Part shown: positions 43,982-52,393 of the stretch, piece after piece
How the letters are laid out: each line of letters opens with the position of its first letter
Position numbering within the stretch: position 1 is the stretch's first letter
From: Hydractinia symbiolongicarpus
Lineage: Eukaryota > Cnidaria > Hydrozoa > Anthoathecata > Hydractiniidae
Assembly (NCBI RefSeq): GCF_029227915.1
Contig: NC_079877.1
Location: forward strand, 29,167,851 to 29,227,850
Length of the DNA: 60,000 bases
Direction: 5' to 3'
Notes under the pieces: model-generated
What the model was told of the DNA's origin: nothing
Database searches by the model: none
What the model saw: only the letters and a program-made list of their open reading frames with translations
Translations under genes and position numbers: made by a program

Positions 43982-44547
43982 ATGTTCAAATTTTATGGAA
44001 ATAATATTGAAACCAGGGATTTTTACAGCGAGCTCTCAGTACTAAGCGTTGATGAGGTTCAAATTGAAAAAATTGTACTTAGCGATCCTATCCAAACCAA
44101 CAAGGGCAAAGATGCTAGATATGTTATAGGCTATAAATATGGGAGCAAGATATCGTCACTATTGATCATAACGCCAAAGGGGCTGTATTCAAACGGTGCA
44201 TCCAGATACGATGATGGATCTTCGCTTAACATGTCATTTGATATGCATCAACATCCTGAATGGCTGGAAAAATATAAGTGTATCCTAGCCAGGATACAGA
44301 AATTGTATGGCAGTGAGTTCACCTCATCAGTGAAGAACGGTAGATACCTGAACACAAAAATTAAAGAATGGGAGGGTAAAATAAACACGTATTTCTATGA
44401 CCAAGCAGTACCACTAACGCAACCTTGCAAATGCATCTGCATTTTAAAAATATCCAGTATTTATAAACAAGGGAATAAGAACTTTCTAGGACCAGGCACC
44501 TTATTGATTCAGATGACGACGACCAGGAACCATTCGTTGTAGTATAG
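43982..44547 (+). pseudogene. Conserved mobile-element protein of unknown function, C-terminal frameshift
   Basis: ATG at 43982 after TAAATAAAGGG. About 160 residues include YKYGSKISSLLIITPKGLYS, LNMSFDMHQHPEWLEKYKCI, a segment FYDQAVPLTQPCKCICILKI and SSIYKQGNKN. The family I recall continues with an aromatic VYLEEC-type stretch and an acidic tail. Here the tail (LIDSDDDDQEPFVVV) is in another frame, ending at 44547, so a small deletion has removed the join. The frame as it stands stops at 44540-44542. Related proteins occur in many animal Polintons and viral insertions, with no known role. Confidence 0.5.
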
Positions 44548-44596
44548 TTAAAACTCGATAGATTTTTGTATATTAACCTTGTATACAAAATAAACT

Positions 44597-44871
44597 ATGA
44601 ATGATTTGAAAAGAGAAGCCAAAGAATTGGGTATTGTGGGCTACTCCACTATGAAGATGGCTGAATTATAGCCGCGATCCATAAGATAAAATATACTGAT
44701 ACTGCAACGCAGACCCTCGGACCTCATTGTAAAAAATGCTCAGATGTCATGGCTATGAAAATACTCGATGAGTACATAAGAGGCCTCGAAGCAAAACAGA
44801 AACGAACAATAATTTATGACGGAGATTTCATGATTGATGCAACTACTGGTGAGGTTGTGGGTATCGTCTAA
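44597..44871 (+). pseudogene. Small SAP-domain protein with one frameshift
   Basis: ATG at 44597 after AAATAAACT. LKREAKELGIVGYSTMKMAE gives a SAP/Rho-N-like DNA-binding helix pair. A TAG after AEL is avoided if one base is lost or gained. The other frame continues AAIHKIKYTDTATQTLGPHC, then KKCSDVMAMKILDEYIRG and ends DATTGEVVGIV with TAA at 44869-44871. About 91 residues if continuous. The same domain type begins the polymerase gene. Confidence 0.55.
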
Positions 44872-44891
44872 TTTGTTCATTAACAAATTAG
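44868..44891. terminator. Hairpin overlapping the stop codon
   Basis: CTAATTTGTT/AACAAATTAG, 10-bp perfect stem, 4-nt loop. The TAA of the SAP-domain gene lies inside the left arm. It lies between two convergent genes, so a bidirectional 3' end signal is plausible. Confidence 0.55.
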
Positions 44892-44915
44892 ATTATGAAT
44901 ATTTAGGTGGTGCCA

Positions 44916-45535
44916 CTAGGTACCGTTGGCATATTTCACAGACTGTAGTTTTTTAAGAAGCTCATTTTTACCCTCTTCACGACCTTGCGCGACTAATTGC
45001 TGTCGCTCTTGTTCATTAATTGTTTCCACGATCTTCTTCGTGCGTTGTCTTATTTGTTCTTTCAAAAAAAGATATTTTTGTTTCTCCTGCATGATCAAAC
45101 TGAATTCATAATCACTTATCACGCCATTTTCAATCGCTCTTGTATCAAATCAACTATTGAATTCAGCTTAGTCTCTGCAAGGAGTCTTATTGAATCGTGT
45201 TTTTTACGTTTATAGTTCAATTTCTTCCCACCTTGTTTTAAGGCAGTCTGTCCTATTCCAACGGCTACCGCTAATGGGACTACAATACCACTCAACATAC
45301 TTGCAATACCAACACTGCTAGTGATCACACTTATTGCGAGTAATCCATGATCCATGTAATGTATCCAGGTTCCATGCATTCCAAATTTTTTAGCGAGTTC
45401 TTCACGTTGCTTAACTTCGCTTCACAGAAACTGTTCTATTTCCTCTATTTTCTTCAATCGATACACATGCCCCTCATTTTCTTGATCAGGTGCACTCGGT
45501 GGTAAGCTCGGGTAAAGCTTTGTATTGTCAGTCAT
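44916..45535 (-). pseudogene. Membrane/coiled-coil protein, two lesions
   Basis: ATG at 45533-45535 after GAATAAAT. Region order: polar N-terminus (LYPSLPPSAPDQENEG), a TGA near 45423, FGMHGTWIHYMDHGLLAISV and a hydrophobic pair of helices. Then NYKRKKHDSIRLLAETKLNS, a frame change at 45119-45122, and a Gln/Glu-rich coil (MQEKQKYLFLKEQIRQRTKK) ending at 44916. About 206 residues if continuous. Homologous to the inverted gene at 38362-38800. Conservation in both Polintons suggests a virion or membrane role, not proven. Confidence 0.55.
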
Positions 45536-45537
45536 AT

Positions 45538-46171
45538 TTATTCTATCAACAAGTGCATGTTAATTCCAACGAACGAAACATTCTTATCGTGGTGATACTC
45601 GTCTGTCAACATGAACTCGAGACGATTGGTCGAGCCCTTCAAAGGAAGATATACAGGGTTGTCAAAAGCCCACGCAAGCATGTCTCCCCATGCGTTTAGC
45701 TCTTGGGTGGGAAGCATAGCCAGTATCTTGGATTTTTTACCATCCAGCAAGCAATCATCCTCATCTAACTGACGGCAAATAAGTCGTAACTTATGATAGA
45801 CATCAGTCCTGTAGAATGAATCGTAGTCACCCTTCATATAGTATTTTTTACTGGAATCGTAGGGTAGACCCAAGAGCTCTTGCAGTTGTCGATGAATTAC
45901 CACCGTGTCCATTTTTCAGGACAAACAGCTTAATCTTATCCCCTGCCTGACTGTTGACGATACTCGCTAAATCCTCGATCTTATACAAACCATTCATTAT
46001 TTCAATTCGAGTAACCGTCTGATCGGGCCCTAGCTTGTGAATAGTAAACTCGTTGTTGCTGTAGAGATTCAGCCACGTAGCGCGGATAGTGATCGACTTC
46101 AGGGCGATCCTCGTATCCTGCCCTAGGTAGTCCTCAAATATCGTAGGTTTCTCTATATCTGTGACATACAA
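45538..46171 (-). pseudogene. Penton-like candidate, one frameshift
   Basis: Minus-strand frames 45848-46171 (YLGQDTRIALKSITIRATWL, NNEFTIHKLGPDQTVTRIEI) and 45538-45912 (VVIHRQLQELLGLPYDSSKK, YLPLKGSTNRLEFMLTDEYH) overlap at KNG/DTV. They form one protein of about 205 residues if one base is added near 45910. The stop TAA at 45538-45540 is embedded in the GAATAAAT motif of the next gene. Length, beta-rich look and place among capsid genes fit a single jelly-roll minor capsid protein. A structure prediction would be needed. Confidence 0.45.
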
Positions 46172-46175
46172 CTGC

Positions 46176-46201
46176 TTTATCTTTCTTTAAAGAAAGATAA
46201 A
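46176..46201. promoter_or_regulatory. Perfect 26-bp palindrome in a divergent promoter
   Basis: TTTATCTTTCTTT followed directly by AAAGAAAGATAAA. It lies between the starts of the penton-like gene (minus, 46171) and the gene at 46243 (plus). Each arm carries an AAGATAAA element pointing outward. Confidence 0.6.
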
Positions 46202-46242
46202 TATCTATTCGTATTCCCCGAAAGTAAAATATATCCCCAATC

Positions 46243-47323
46243 ATGGCAGGTACCTGGAGCAGTTAAAGGGCTCTGATCTCATTGTGCAATCTATCGTTGT
46301 TGACGCGAAGGGCTCGTCATTTAAAGTAAGGTTCCCTGATATCTTCGTTGACTATGTTTTCCATGCCAACCCTCCGGTTGACGTATATAAAAATCACCTC
46401 TTCAACCTTTGGTCGACACAATTGAACTTCGCGGTATTTTGCGCTACATCGGCTTGTGGGATATTAATGCAGCATCTGATCACATCATTACCAATGGTTC
46501 GCACCGTTTACCGATTCCATATGTATTTCCAAATTCGGAAGATCCTCGAAGAACTAGAGATCCCTTTACCAGGCTCTTCCCGCTTTAATCTTTTGAATAA
46601 CCCCTTCAATAATCAAAAGCTCCATGCATTGGCTCGTGAATTTGGAGTATCTCTAAATGAACACAATTGGAAAAATGAGACAATTTTTAGTTCATGGCAA
46701 GCAAAACGCAAAGACTTTCCCGGTGCAGGACCTTCGTATTTTGATGCCGATCATGGAGCAGATGGATAATCGAGAAATCAGAGGTTTTAACTTGCATTGG
46801 TATTGAAAAGTTATCCCAAAGCGTTAGATATTACGTTTACCTAATACTCGAGAGCCTAGCGAGCGCTCGGTCCAACATCATTGGGAATGATAGCTCCGCG
46901 ATCGATGCACAACAGCTATACCTCACAACCTTTGAACAGCTGGTGATTAGGCCTACAAATACAGGTCGAGAGATTGCGGAGTTTCAAAACGTTCTAAGGT
47001 ATGCACGAAGCAAGGTCGACTATAGTGTTGTCCATGGCGTATATATGATCCCAAGCGATATGAACCTGAGGATCGGGAATGTCATGAATTTCACGAATAA
47101 AATATTAATCAGTCAAGATTACTTTAATATCGGTGTTAATCCGACTATCAACGCTGTTACCAAGCCCATACCAAAGAAGCATCATCAACGTCAACCCTCC
47201 AAGGTACATGATATACCCCTCCCTCCACCATCCTCCGAGGGAGCTGCTGTTCATGAGGATACAAAAGCTATAGTTATCACGTTTGGAGTGGGACTGATAC
47301 TCGCATATATTTGGTGGAAGTAA
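46243..47323 (+). pseudogene. Polinton protein with C-terminal membrane helix, frameshifted
   Basis: ATG at 46243, frame change after four codons, then YLEQLKGSDLIVQSIVVDAK, FPDIFVDYVFHANPPVDVYK and an open run to 46769. The C-terminal part is in another frame from about 46805 (GIEKLSQSVRYYVYLILESL, SKVDYSVVHGVYMIPSDMNL) to 47323, ending in one membrane helix (AIVITFGVGLILAYIWW). About 355 residues if whole. I recall similar proteins in coral Polintons but no function. No copy was found in Polinton 1. Confidence 0.5.
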
Positions 47324-47354
47324 GTCTAATGTGTTTTGTCAACATACTGGACTC

Positions 47355-48634
47355 TCATCTATTCTTACTTTTCCTGTTACCTACATAGGCAACGACGACA
47401 CCTACAGCACCTGCTATGGCCATGTACAGATGTCTCTCTACATACTCCACGACTTTAGCAGCTACTCGGAAGAATAATGATACGATGGTACCAATGATCC
47501 CTGGGAGGGTTGCACCAGCATTGCCTGCTAGATATTTGAGGAACCGTCCTAGTCTCTCCAGCTGCTTTTGAACAAACCCTTTGCTACCACCAATTCCTAC
47601 AGCTAATCCTGCTGCACCACTACCACCTGTTAGTGCTGCTTGCTATAGCTATCCCTTGCTCTTTGAATAAAATGCTGAGCTTTTCTCGTAGGGATATATC
47701 GTCTCCAGCGATTTTCATCAGCTCGGATTTAATGGACCTCAGCTGCTTAAAAACCTCGGAGAAAAGACCGTGCCTACCCAGTTCATCCTTCTTATCTTCC
47801 TTCAATTTATTCAATTCATTCTCAATATCCTGAAGCCTTCGTACCACGGGCTTCTGCTTTTTAAGTTCTTTCAACTTACCCTCTTTCGTATTTATCTCGC
47901 TATTATATTGTACAAGTTTATCCTTCACCCCCTTAATAATATTTTGCAGGTTTTCAATGTCGAGCTTTAACTTTCTTACATCAGGGATGATCTCATCGTC
48001 GATGCCTGCGAACGAAGTCTCTGCATAACCCTCTATGTCATGAGCAAAATTTTGAATGCTATCAATTGTTTTCATTTCAATAATCTCACCATCCTCTTTA
48101 CCCGAAGTCTCCTCACCCTTTTTAACAATAACATCAACCTCCAGCGCAAGGTTCTGAGCCTGTGCCCGACCACCATTATTGGGGGTAGAGAAATACTTGG
48201 TGAAGCCCATATCGCGAATATCTTGAGCCGCAAGGCCATATTTGTGTAATGTACTTAATGCTAGGAACACTGTTCCATTCTCCTTCGTAACCCTTATACC
48301 TTTGAAAAAAAGCTGTTCCCCTTCACGTGTAAAGCTACCCCTGATGACATTGATATCTATCCGAGTTTTATCCAGAGGTCCCAGATCTTGATTATTTAGA
48401 TGTGTGTAGAAAGCACTTACCTCTTCCTCTAGTATAGATTTTGTTATTCTATCAAGTGTATCTCCTTGCTGCTCCGTCGTGGTATCTCCCGCTGTGCTGT
48501 ATCCCTGCACGTCTTCGAGCCCACGGATCTCCTGTGGCACAAGGAGTTCACTAGACATTCTCAGACCCAAGATCATCCATCTGAATATCTTCCTCTGGTG
48601 TAAAGTCATCCTCATATCCTGTATTAACTGGCAT
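47355..48634 (-). pseudogene. Coiled-coil protein with hydrophobic C-terminal region
   Basis: ATG at 48632-48634 after GAAATAA gives an acidic start (MPVNTGYEDDFTPEEDIQMD). A frame change near 48560 leads into the long open frame 47620-48615 with TKSILEEEVSAFYTHLNNQD, then a Lys/Glu coil (LKLDIENLQNIIKGVKDKLV) and LMKIAGDDISLREKLSILFK. A deletion of about 40 bp plus frameshift near 47640 removes a hydrophobic helix present in Polinton 1. The C-terminal text (GGSKGFVQKQLERLGRFLKY, VEYVERHLYMAIAGAVGVVV) is in the next frame, ending TGA at 47355-47357. Possibly a minor virion protein. Confidence 0.55.
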
Positions 48635-48667
48635 TTATTTCAATCCACAATTGCCTACTAATAAATG
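48632..48667. promoter_or_regulatory. Divergent start region with back-to-back AATAAATG motifs
   Basis: CATTTATT at 48632-48639 and AATAAATG at 48660-48667 are exact complements and contain the start codons of the coiled-coil gene and the capsid gene. Only 30 bp separate the two coding sequences, so both promoters must lie here or inside the genes. Confidence 0.6.
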
Positions 48668-49936
48668 TACGGAACTATCTTAAATACGCATAAGCAAATC
48701 AAGACTATGATGGCAATGAAGGGTAAAAAACAAAGTGTGAAAATCAGCCACATACCCAGAACCATAGATCCAAAAGAAGATTTGTATGTGGATGTACCAA
48801 TCCTTGGTCAAAACGACGTAATTTTCCCAGGTTCTGTCAAGCTCCCCTTTGACCTGGAGCTCTCAGGGAGCAATACGAAGAGAACAATTTGCAGCAACAT
48901 CGGCAAGGCCCTTGTTCAAAACCTTCGCATCAGCTTGAATGGTAATGAAATACAAAACATACAAGATTACAACGTGCTCGCAGTGTACCGTGATCTCTGG
49001 ATTTCAAAATCTGATAGGGACAATAACCTGATCCTTCGGGGTATCAATCCGAACGATGGAACGATTCGGAGCCTCCAAGTCAAGGCCAGCGACCAGGTAG
49101 GAAATAACGAGGAAAAAGCCATAGCCGCGGCCTATGGTAACACGTTCTGCATACCTCTTGGCTCCATGTTCTCGTTGACACGAGACTTGCCCTTCTACCA
49201 AGCAGGCTTACACGACAGGCTCCAGTTTATCATTCATTTTGCGCCCTACAGTGACGTTATAAAGGATGCCGGCACTGCGGCATCTGGAAGCACGGCTGCG
49301 AAGGCAGCTGATGCTGCCTACAAGATCAGGAATATCTCGCTAGAATTCGACAAGGTTGTAAATGAAGAATTAGCGAATGCTGTGCTCTCAAGGTACTCCA
49401 GATTTGCTCTACCTTACGAGCGTATACTTTGCAGCAAAGTGTTAAATATCAAGAAAAATGATACGTCGGTCAATATCCAGATTGACACGCCCGCGAAATA
49501 TCTGAAAGGTATCCTGCTGTTATTTCAGGATCCCGGTGTAGTTAAAGCATATGCTGGTAACAATGAAAATTTTTACAACCCAAAGATTGAGAAGATCTCT
49601 GTCACCATTGAGGGTAGCCCCAATGAGCTCTTCAGCCACGCGGTGTTGCCAAAGGACCACCTAGATCAAGTAGCGGGGCTCTTCGAATCCCATGATTTTA
49701 TAGTGACTGTTGGACAGTTCTTTACGGAGAGGTATGGGCTTTTTGTTGACTTCAGAGCAAGCCCGGACCATGCCCTACACGGGAGCGGGCGGCCTCTGCA
49801 AAGGCTAAGCGACGGCATAACCCTGCACATGTCGAAAAAATCGGATGGCACGGGTAATATAAAATGTTACTTGTATCTGTTGATGGACGCGCAATTAAAT
49901 ACCCTAGGGGGTCGTTTTCATTCAGTAGAATATTAA
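48665..49936 (+). CDS. Major capsid protein candidate, intact
   Basis: 423 codons, uninterrupted. Features: DLYVDVPILGQNDVIFPGSV and KALVQNLRISLNGNEIQNIQ near the N-terminus, FYQAGLHDRLQFIIHFAPYS in the middle, VNIQIDTPAKYLKGILLLFQ after residue 260, and LFVDFRASPDHALHGSGRPL, CYLYLLMDAQLNTLGGRFHS near the C-terminus. The length, beta-rich pattern and the C-terminal LMDAQLN...F-S-V-Y type ending suit a Polinton double jelly-roll capsid protein, which builds the icosahedral shell. It is the best preserved gene of the element and has a broken homologue at 35373-36559. No catalytic motif is visible. Confidence 0.7.
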   Translation: MYGTILNTHKQIKTMMAMKGKKQSVKISHIPRTIDPKEDLYVDVPILGQNDVIFPGSVKLPFDLELSGSNTKRTICSNIGKALVQNLRISLNGNEIQNIQDYNVLAVYRDLWISKSDRDNNLILRGINPNDGTIRSLQVKASDQVGNNEEKAIAAAYGNTFCIPLGSMFSLTRDLPFYQAGLHDRLQFIIHFAPYSDVIKDAGTAASGSTAAKAADAAYKIRNISLEFDKVVNEELANAVLSRYSRFALPYERILCSKVLNIKKNDTSVNIQIDTPAKYLKGILLLFQDPGVVKAYAGNNENFYNPKIEKISVTIEGSPNELFSHAVLPKDHLDQVAGLFESHDFIVTVGQFFTERYGLFVDFRASPDHALHGSGRPLQRLSDGITLHMSKKSDGTGNIKCYLYLLMDAQLNTLGGRFHSVEY

Positions 49937-49952
49937 CACCATCAAAATTTGT

Positions 49953-49977
49953 TTTTGTAGATCCAAGACCTACAAAA
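49953..49977. terminator. Hairpin between capsid gene and next gene
   Basis: TTTTGTAG/CTACAAAA, 8-bp stem, 9-nt loop. Its right arm leads into the AAATAAAC motif of the gene at 49983. Confidence 0.4.
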
Positions 49978-49982
49978 TAAAC

Positions 49983-50324
49983 ATGGCAACTTTAGCGATT
50001 ATGGCTGGCGGGGCAATAATTAACGCCCTAGCATTCTCAGGAACTAACTATCTCTTCAGCACAATTGGCGGACATAGCGAACAAGAGCGACGACGGCATG
50101 ACCAGGCTCTTGAAAAATTACAAGCAGCCCAAGCTAAATGGGTCCGGGACCGCCAGGCGAAAATAGACTGGTATAAACGACGGCGGGATGAACAAAGGCA
50201 AGCCGGGCAATGTCTCAAGGACCTTGATGAGGGTATGCGAGAATATTTCATAGCGACGATTGAGAAAGCTCCAAAGCTCTCCGACTTTTATGTCCCATCG
50301 AAGCAGCAACAGGACGTGAAATGA
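49983..50324 (+). CDS. 113-residue protein with N-terminal hydrophobic segment
   Basis: ATG after AAATAAAC. MATLAIMAGGAIINALAFSG is hydrophobic, followed by a strongly charged Arg/Gln/Lys helix (EQERRRHDQALEKLQAAQAK) and a conserved-looking tail LSDFYVPSKQQQDVK. I recognise this as a recurrent gene next to the capsid gene in cnidarian Polintons. Function is unknown and a minor virion protein is plausible. Its 3' end overlaps the convergent ATPase gene by 77 bp. No copy was found in Polinton 1. Confidence 0.6.
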   Translation: MATLAIMAGGAIINALAFSGTNYLFSTIGGHSEQERRRHDQALEKLQAAQAKWVRDRQAKIDWYKRRRDEQRQAGQCLKDLDEGMREYFIATIEKAPKLSDFYVPSKQQQDVK

Positions 50325-50946
50325 CGTTCATTCTTGTTCCCTTGGCACTCCTCGGCTCCGTAGCGTAGAAATGGGCGTGCTCCAGTCGAATATACAAACA
50401 GGCATGTTTGGATTTTTTCAACTGATTCTTTATAGGCTCCCAGTCGTTAATTATGTTGGTTTCTTCATCCACCAATTTCATGTCACTCCTTTCATGCGGG
50501 TACCACATGAACAACTGCTTTTTCTGTCTCCTCAGGTTTTTGGGAATTGCGGTATAACTCTGAGTCAACAGCCATAACGAATGCTTCCTGTGCCTCCCGC
50601 TAATGGCTAATTCAAGCAGGCTCTGGCGCCTTTTATCCATGGATTCATCCCCGATCATGTCATCAACTATGAAGAGTGTGTTTTCACCAGCCAACAGCGA
50701 CGACAATTTTTCAATCCAATCAAACAAATTATCTCGTGGTTCTACTAGAAATACATAGGGCTCCCTCCAGAGGCAGGACCTCTCCAAGTAAGTGGTGTTC
50801 CATCGTATGGTAAGGCAAAGGATAATGATATTTTGAAAATGGTGCCGGTACTCGTTCTCGAGCAGGTCCAGGCCTCGCTGAGTTTTACCACAGGAGGTAG
50901 GCCCAGTGAAAATAGCCGTATGAGGTTCTTTAACAATATCCCACAT
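50248..50946 (-). CDS. FtsK/HerA-type DNA packaging ATPase
   Basis: 232 codons without interruption. Walker A GPTSCGKT near residues 15-22, Walker B LFIVDDMIGD near 90-100, and a sensor-like LLTQSYTAIPKNLRR near 125-140, the arrangement of A32-like packaging ATPases of Polintons and large DNA viruses. It would hydrolyse ATP to pump the genome into the capsid. The first residues are uncertain: homologous text continues upstream of the chosen ATG, which lacks the AAATAAA motif seen before other genes. The C-terminus after ATEP is probably non-conserved. Confidence 0.8.
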   Translation of the reverse strand: MWDIVKEPHTAIFTGPTSCGKTQRGLDLLENEYRHHFQNIIILCLTIRWNTTYLERSCLWREPYVFLVEPRDNLFDWIEKLSSLLAGENTLFIVDDMIGDESMDKRRQSLLELAISGRHRKHSLWLLTQSYTAIPKNLRRQKKQLFMWYPHERSDMKLVDEETNIINDWEPIKNQLKKSKHACLYIRLEHAHFYATEPRSAKGTRMNVISRPVAASMGHKSRRALELSQSSL

Positions 50947-50989
50947 GTTTGTTGTATGCCATGGGCAGATAACAAAACCTTGAAGATGC

Positions 50990-51241
50990 TTATTTAGGTT
51001 TTGGGACTATACTCGCGGGCAACCACCCATTGCTTACAGTCATCTCACGGCTTCCTCGCCCTGCTGTAAAATATGCTACCATTTCCATAACGTCGCTGGT
51101 ATCCAACTTGGTTGAAGGGCTCGAGATTCCAAGGAATTTCTTCCCAACCATGGCATATCCAATTGTGAACCCGAGATCCACGACTGTCTCATAGATCGTG
51201 TCTATAATCTCCTATAGCTGAGGGGTAACATTTGAACTCAT
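50990..51241 (-). pseudogene. Small conserved Polinton protein with an early stop
   Basis: ATG at 51239-51241 after TAATAAAGC. MSSNVTPQL is followed by TAG at 51212-51214, then the frame continues IYETVVDLGFTIGYAMVGKK, LDTSDVMEMVAYFTAGRGSR and NGWLPASIVPKPK. The homologue at 29890-30105 has a different lesion, so the full protein of about 82 residues was present in the ancestor. No known domain. Confidence 0.55.
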
Positions 51242-51255
51242 GCTTTATTATATGC

Positions 51256-51603
51256 CTATCTCACAAGAAAAATGTCAATCTCTGCCTTAGGCTCCTGCAT
51301 AACACTTGGTTGATGAGATATGTCATGTGTGGTAGGCTGCTGGGTACCCGTGGGTCTCTTACGGAAAAAATAGTAGGCACCTCCAATACATGCGATCACG
51401 AGTAGGCTACGGCCAATGTATATTCCATTGCTTGACTGTATAGAACAGGTTTCGACTGGAGGTTGTACAACACTATGTTTTTGTCTAAGATCTTTCTTCC
51501 TCTTCATCATCAATGCTGCTAGTCTATGATCCTGTGCGACTCTCCCGGGGTGCTTTAATGGTTTTGTAATGACCCTTTCTTCTTGCGGTTGTTCAGTGCT
51601 CAT
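51256..51603 (-). CDS. Small protein with one membrane helix
   Basis: 115 codons, intact. Basic N-terminal half (VITKPLKHPGRVAQDHRLAA, LMMKRKKDLRQK), one helix (GRSLLVIACIGGAYYFF), and a tail ending AEIDIFLVR. It matches 29529-29861. Conserved in layout in both Polintons; likely a membrane-anchored element protein of unknown role. Confidence 0.6.
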   Translation of the reverse strand: MSTEQPQEERVITKPLKHPGRVAQDHRLAALMMKRKKDLRQKHSVVQPPVETCSIQSSNGIYIGRSLLVIACIGGAYYFFRKRPTGTQQPTTHDISHQPSVMQEPKAEIDIFLVR

Positions 51604-51633
51604 TTGTTATAAATCCTGCGGATTATAAAATCA

Positions 51634-51790
51634 CTTACCTTTTACAGAAAGATGGAGGGATAGACCCTGTTCCTCAAGGATCTCTATAGTCTCTTTTATC
51701 CCCGTGATTATAGCCTCGGGAGTATTTAAATCTCTCTTAAAGTATCTCAGGAACTCCCTAAATGTTATTGGTTGTTTGTTGTTGGTTGAT
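51634..51790 (-). CDS. Small open frame between membrane-protein genes
   Basis: The minus-strand text KQPITFREFLRYFKRDLNTP, then EAIITGIKETIEILEEQGL, ends in TGA near 51636. It is coding-like, but no ATG was found in its frame. An ATG in a neighbouring frame overlaps the end of the gene at 51798, so a frameshift or a non-ATG start would be needed. Confidence 0.35.
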
Positions 51791-51797
51791 AATAATA

Positions 51798-52391
51798 CTA
51801 CACGCGCTGCTCATCTTTTTGTTGATCCTCATCGAACTCTCTCTTCTCTTTAATGGACTTTGAGAGCTGGGTATGGTTTATGGTATGAGAGGCTACCAAC
51901 AAAGGCGCGAGGAATCGACCAAAGGCTGTATAAACCAGTATACCCAGGTCAGTCATGGACTCTTTAATGATCAAATCATTTTCCAGATCCTGACGGAGAG
52001 CATCGACATCATCTATGGATACAAAATTGCTGATGGCTTTGCTATATAGTCCAAACGCATGATTGCTGATGGCTCTCACTGTGGTTTCCCCCTTTTCCTG
52101 GAGTTCCTTTTCAACTATGTCGGCGTATATTTTTTCGATAACCTCAGGCGATGCTTTGTCCAGGAATGCCTCAGTACATTTTTTCGGTAAAAGATGCGGC
52201 TTGGATTTGCGAGCATCTTTGAGAGCTTGGTGCTTATCTATAGGTTGATCAACAGCCTCTGCTGGTGTTGATACACCACCATCGAATATTTCTGCTAAGT
52301 TGTGAGCCATACTTATTAAACGTCGAAATTTCAAGTAACCGATAATGATCATGATGTATGGGAGCAATATTGCGATCAATAGCAATAACAT
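51798..52391 (-). CDS. Protein with N-terminal membrane anchor
   Basis: 197 codons, intact. Start after GAAATAAAA, four bases from the polymerase stop. Anchor LLLLIAILLPYIMIIIGYL, then NLAEIF and KSKPHLLPKKCTEAFLDKAS, VEKELQEKGETTVRAISNHA, a second moderately hydrophobic stretch (LGILVYTAFGRFLAPLLVA) and a charged tail. It is homologous to the truncated gene at 29189-29510. Role unknown. Confidence 0.6.
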   Translation of the reverse strand: MLLLLIAILLPYIMIIIGYLKFRRLISMAHNLAEIFDGGVSTPAEAVDQPIDKHQALKDARKSKPHLLPKKCTEAFLDKASPEVIEKIYADIVEKELQEKGETTVRAISNHAFGLYSKAISNFVSIDDVDALRQDLENDLIIKESMTDLGILVYTAFGRFLAPLLVASHTINHTQLSKSIKEKREFDEDQQKDEQRV

Positions 52392-52393
52392 TT

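Noticed and set aside
49004-49201. Minus-strand frames inside the capsid gene
   Set aside because: Antisense shadows of an intact 423-codon gene.
44916-52391. Possible Ulp1/adenain-type protease gene in Polinton 2
   Set aside because: No His-Asp-Cys triad pattern was seen in any of the small genes; absence noted instead.
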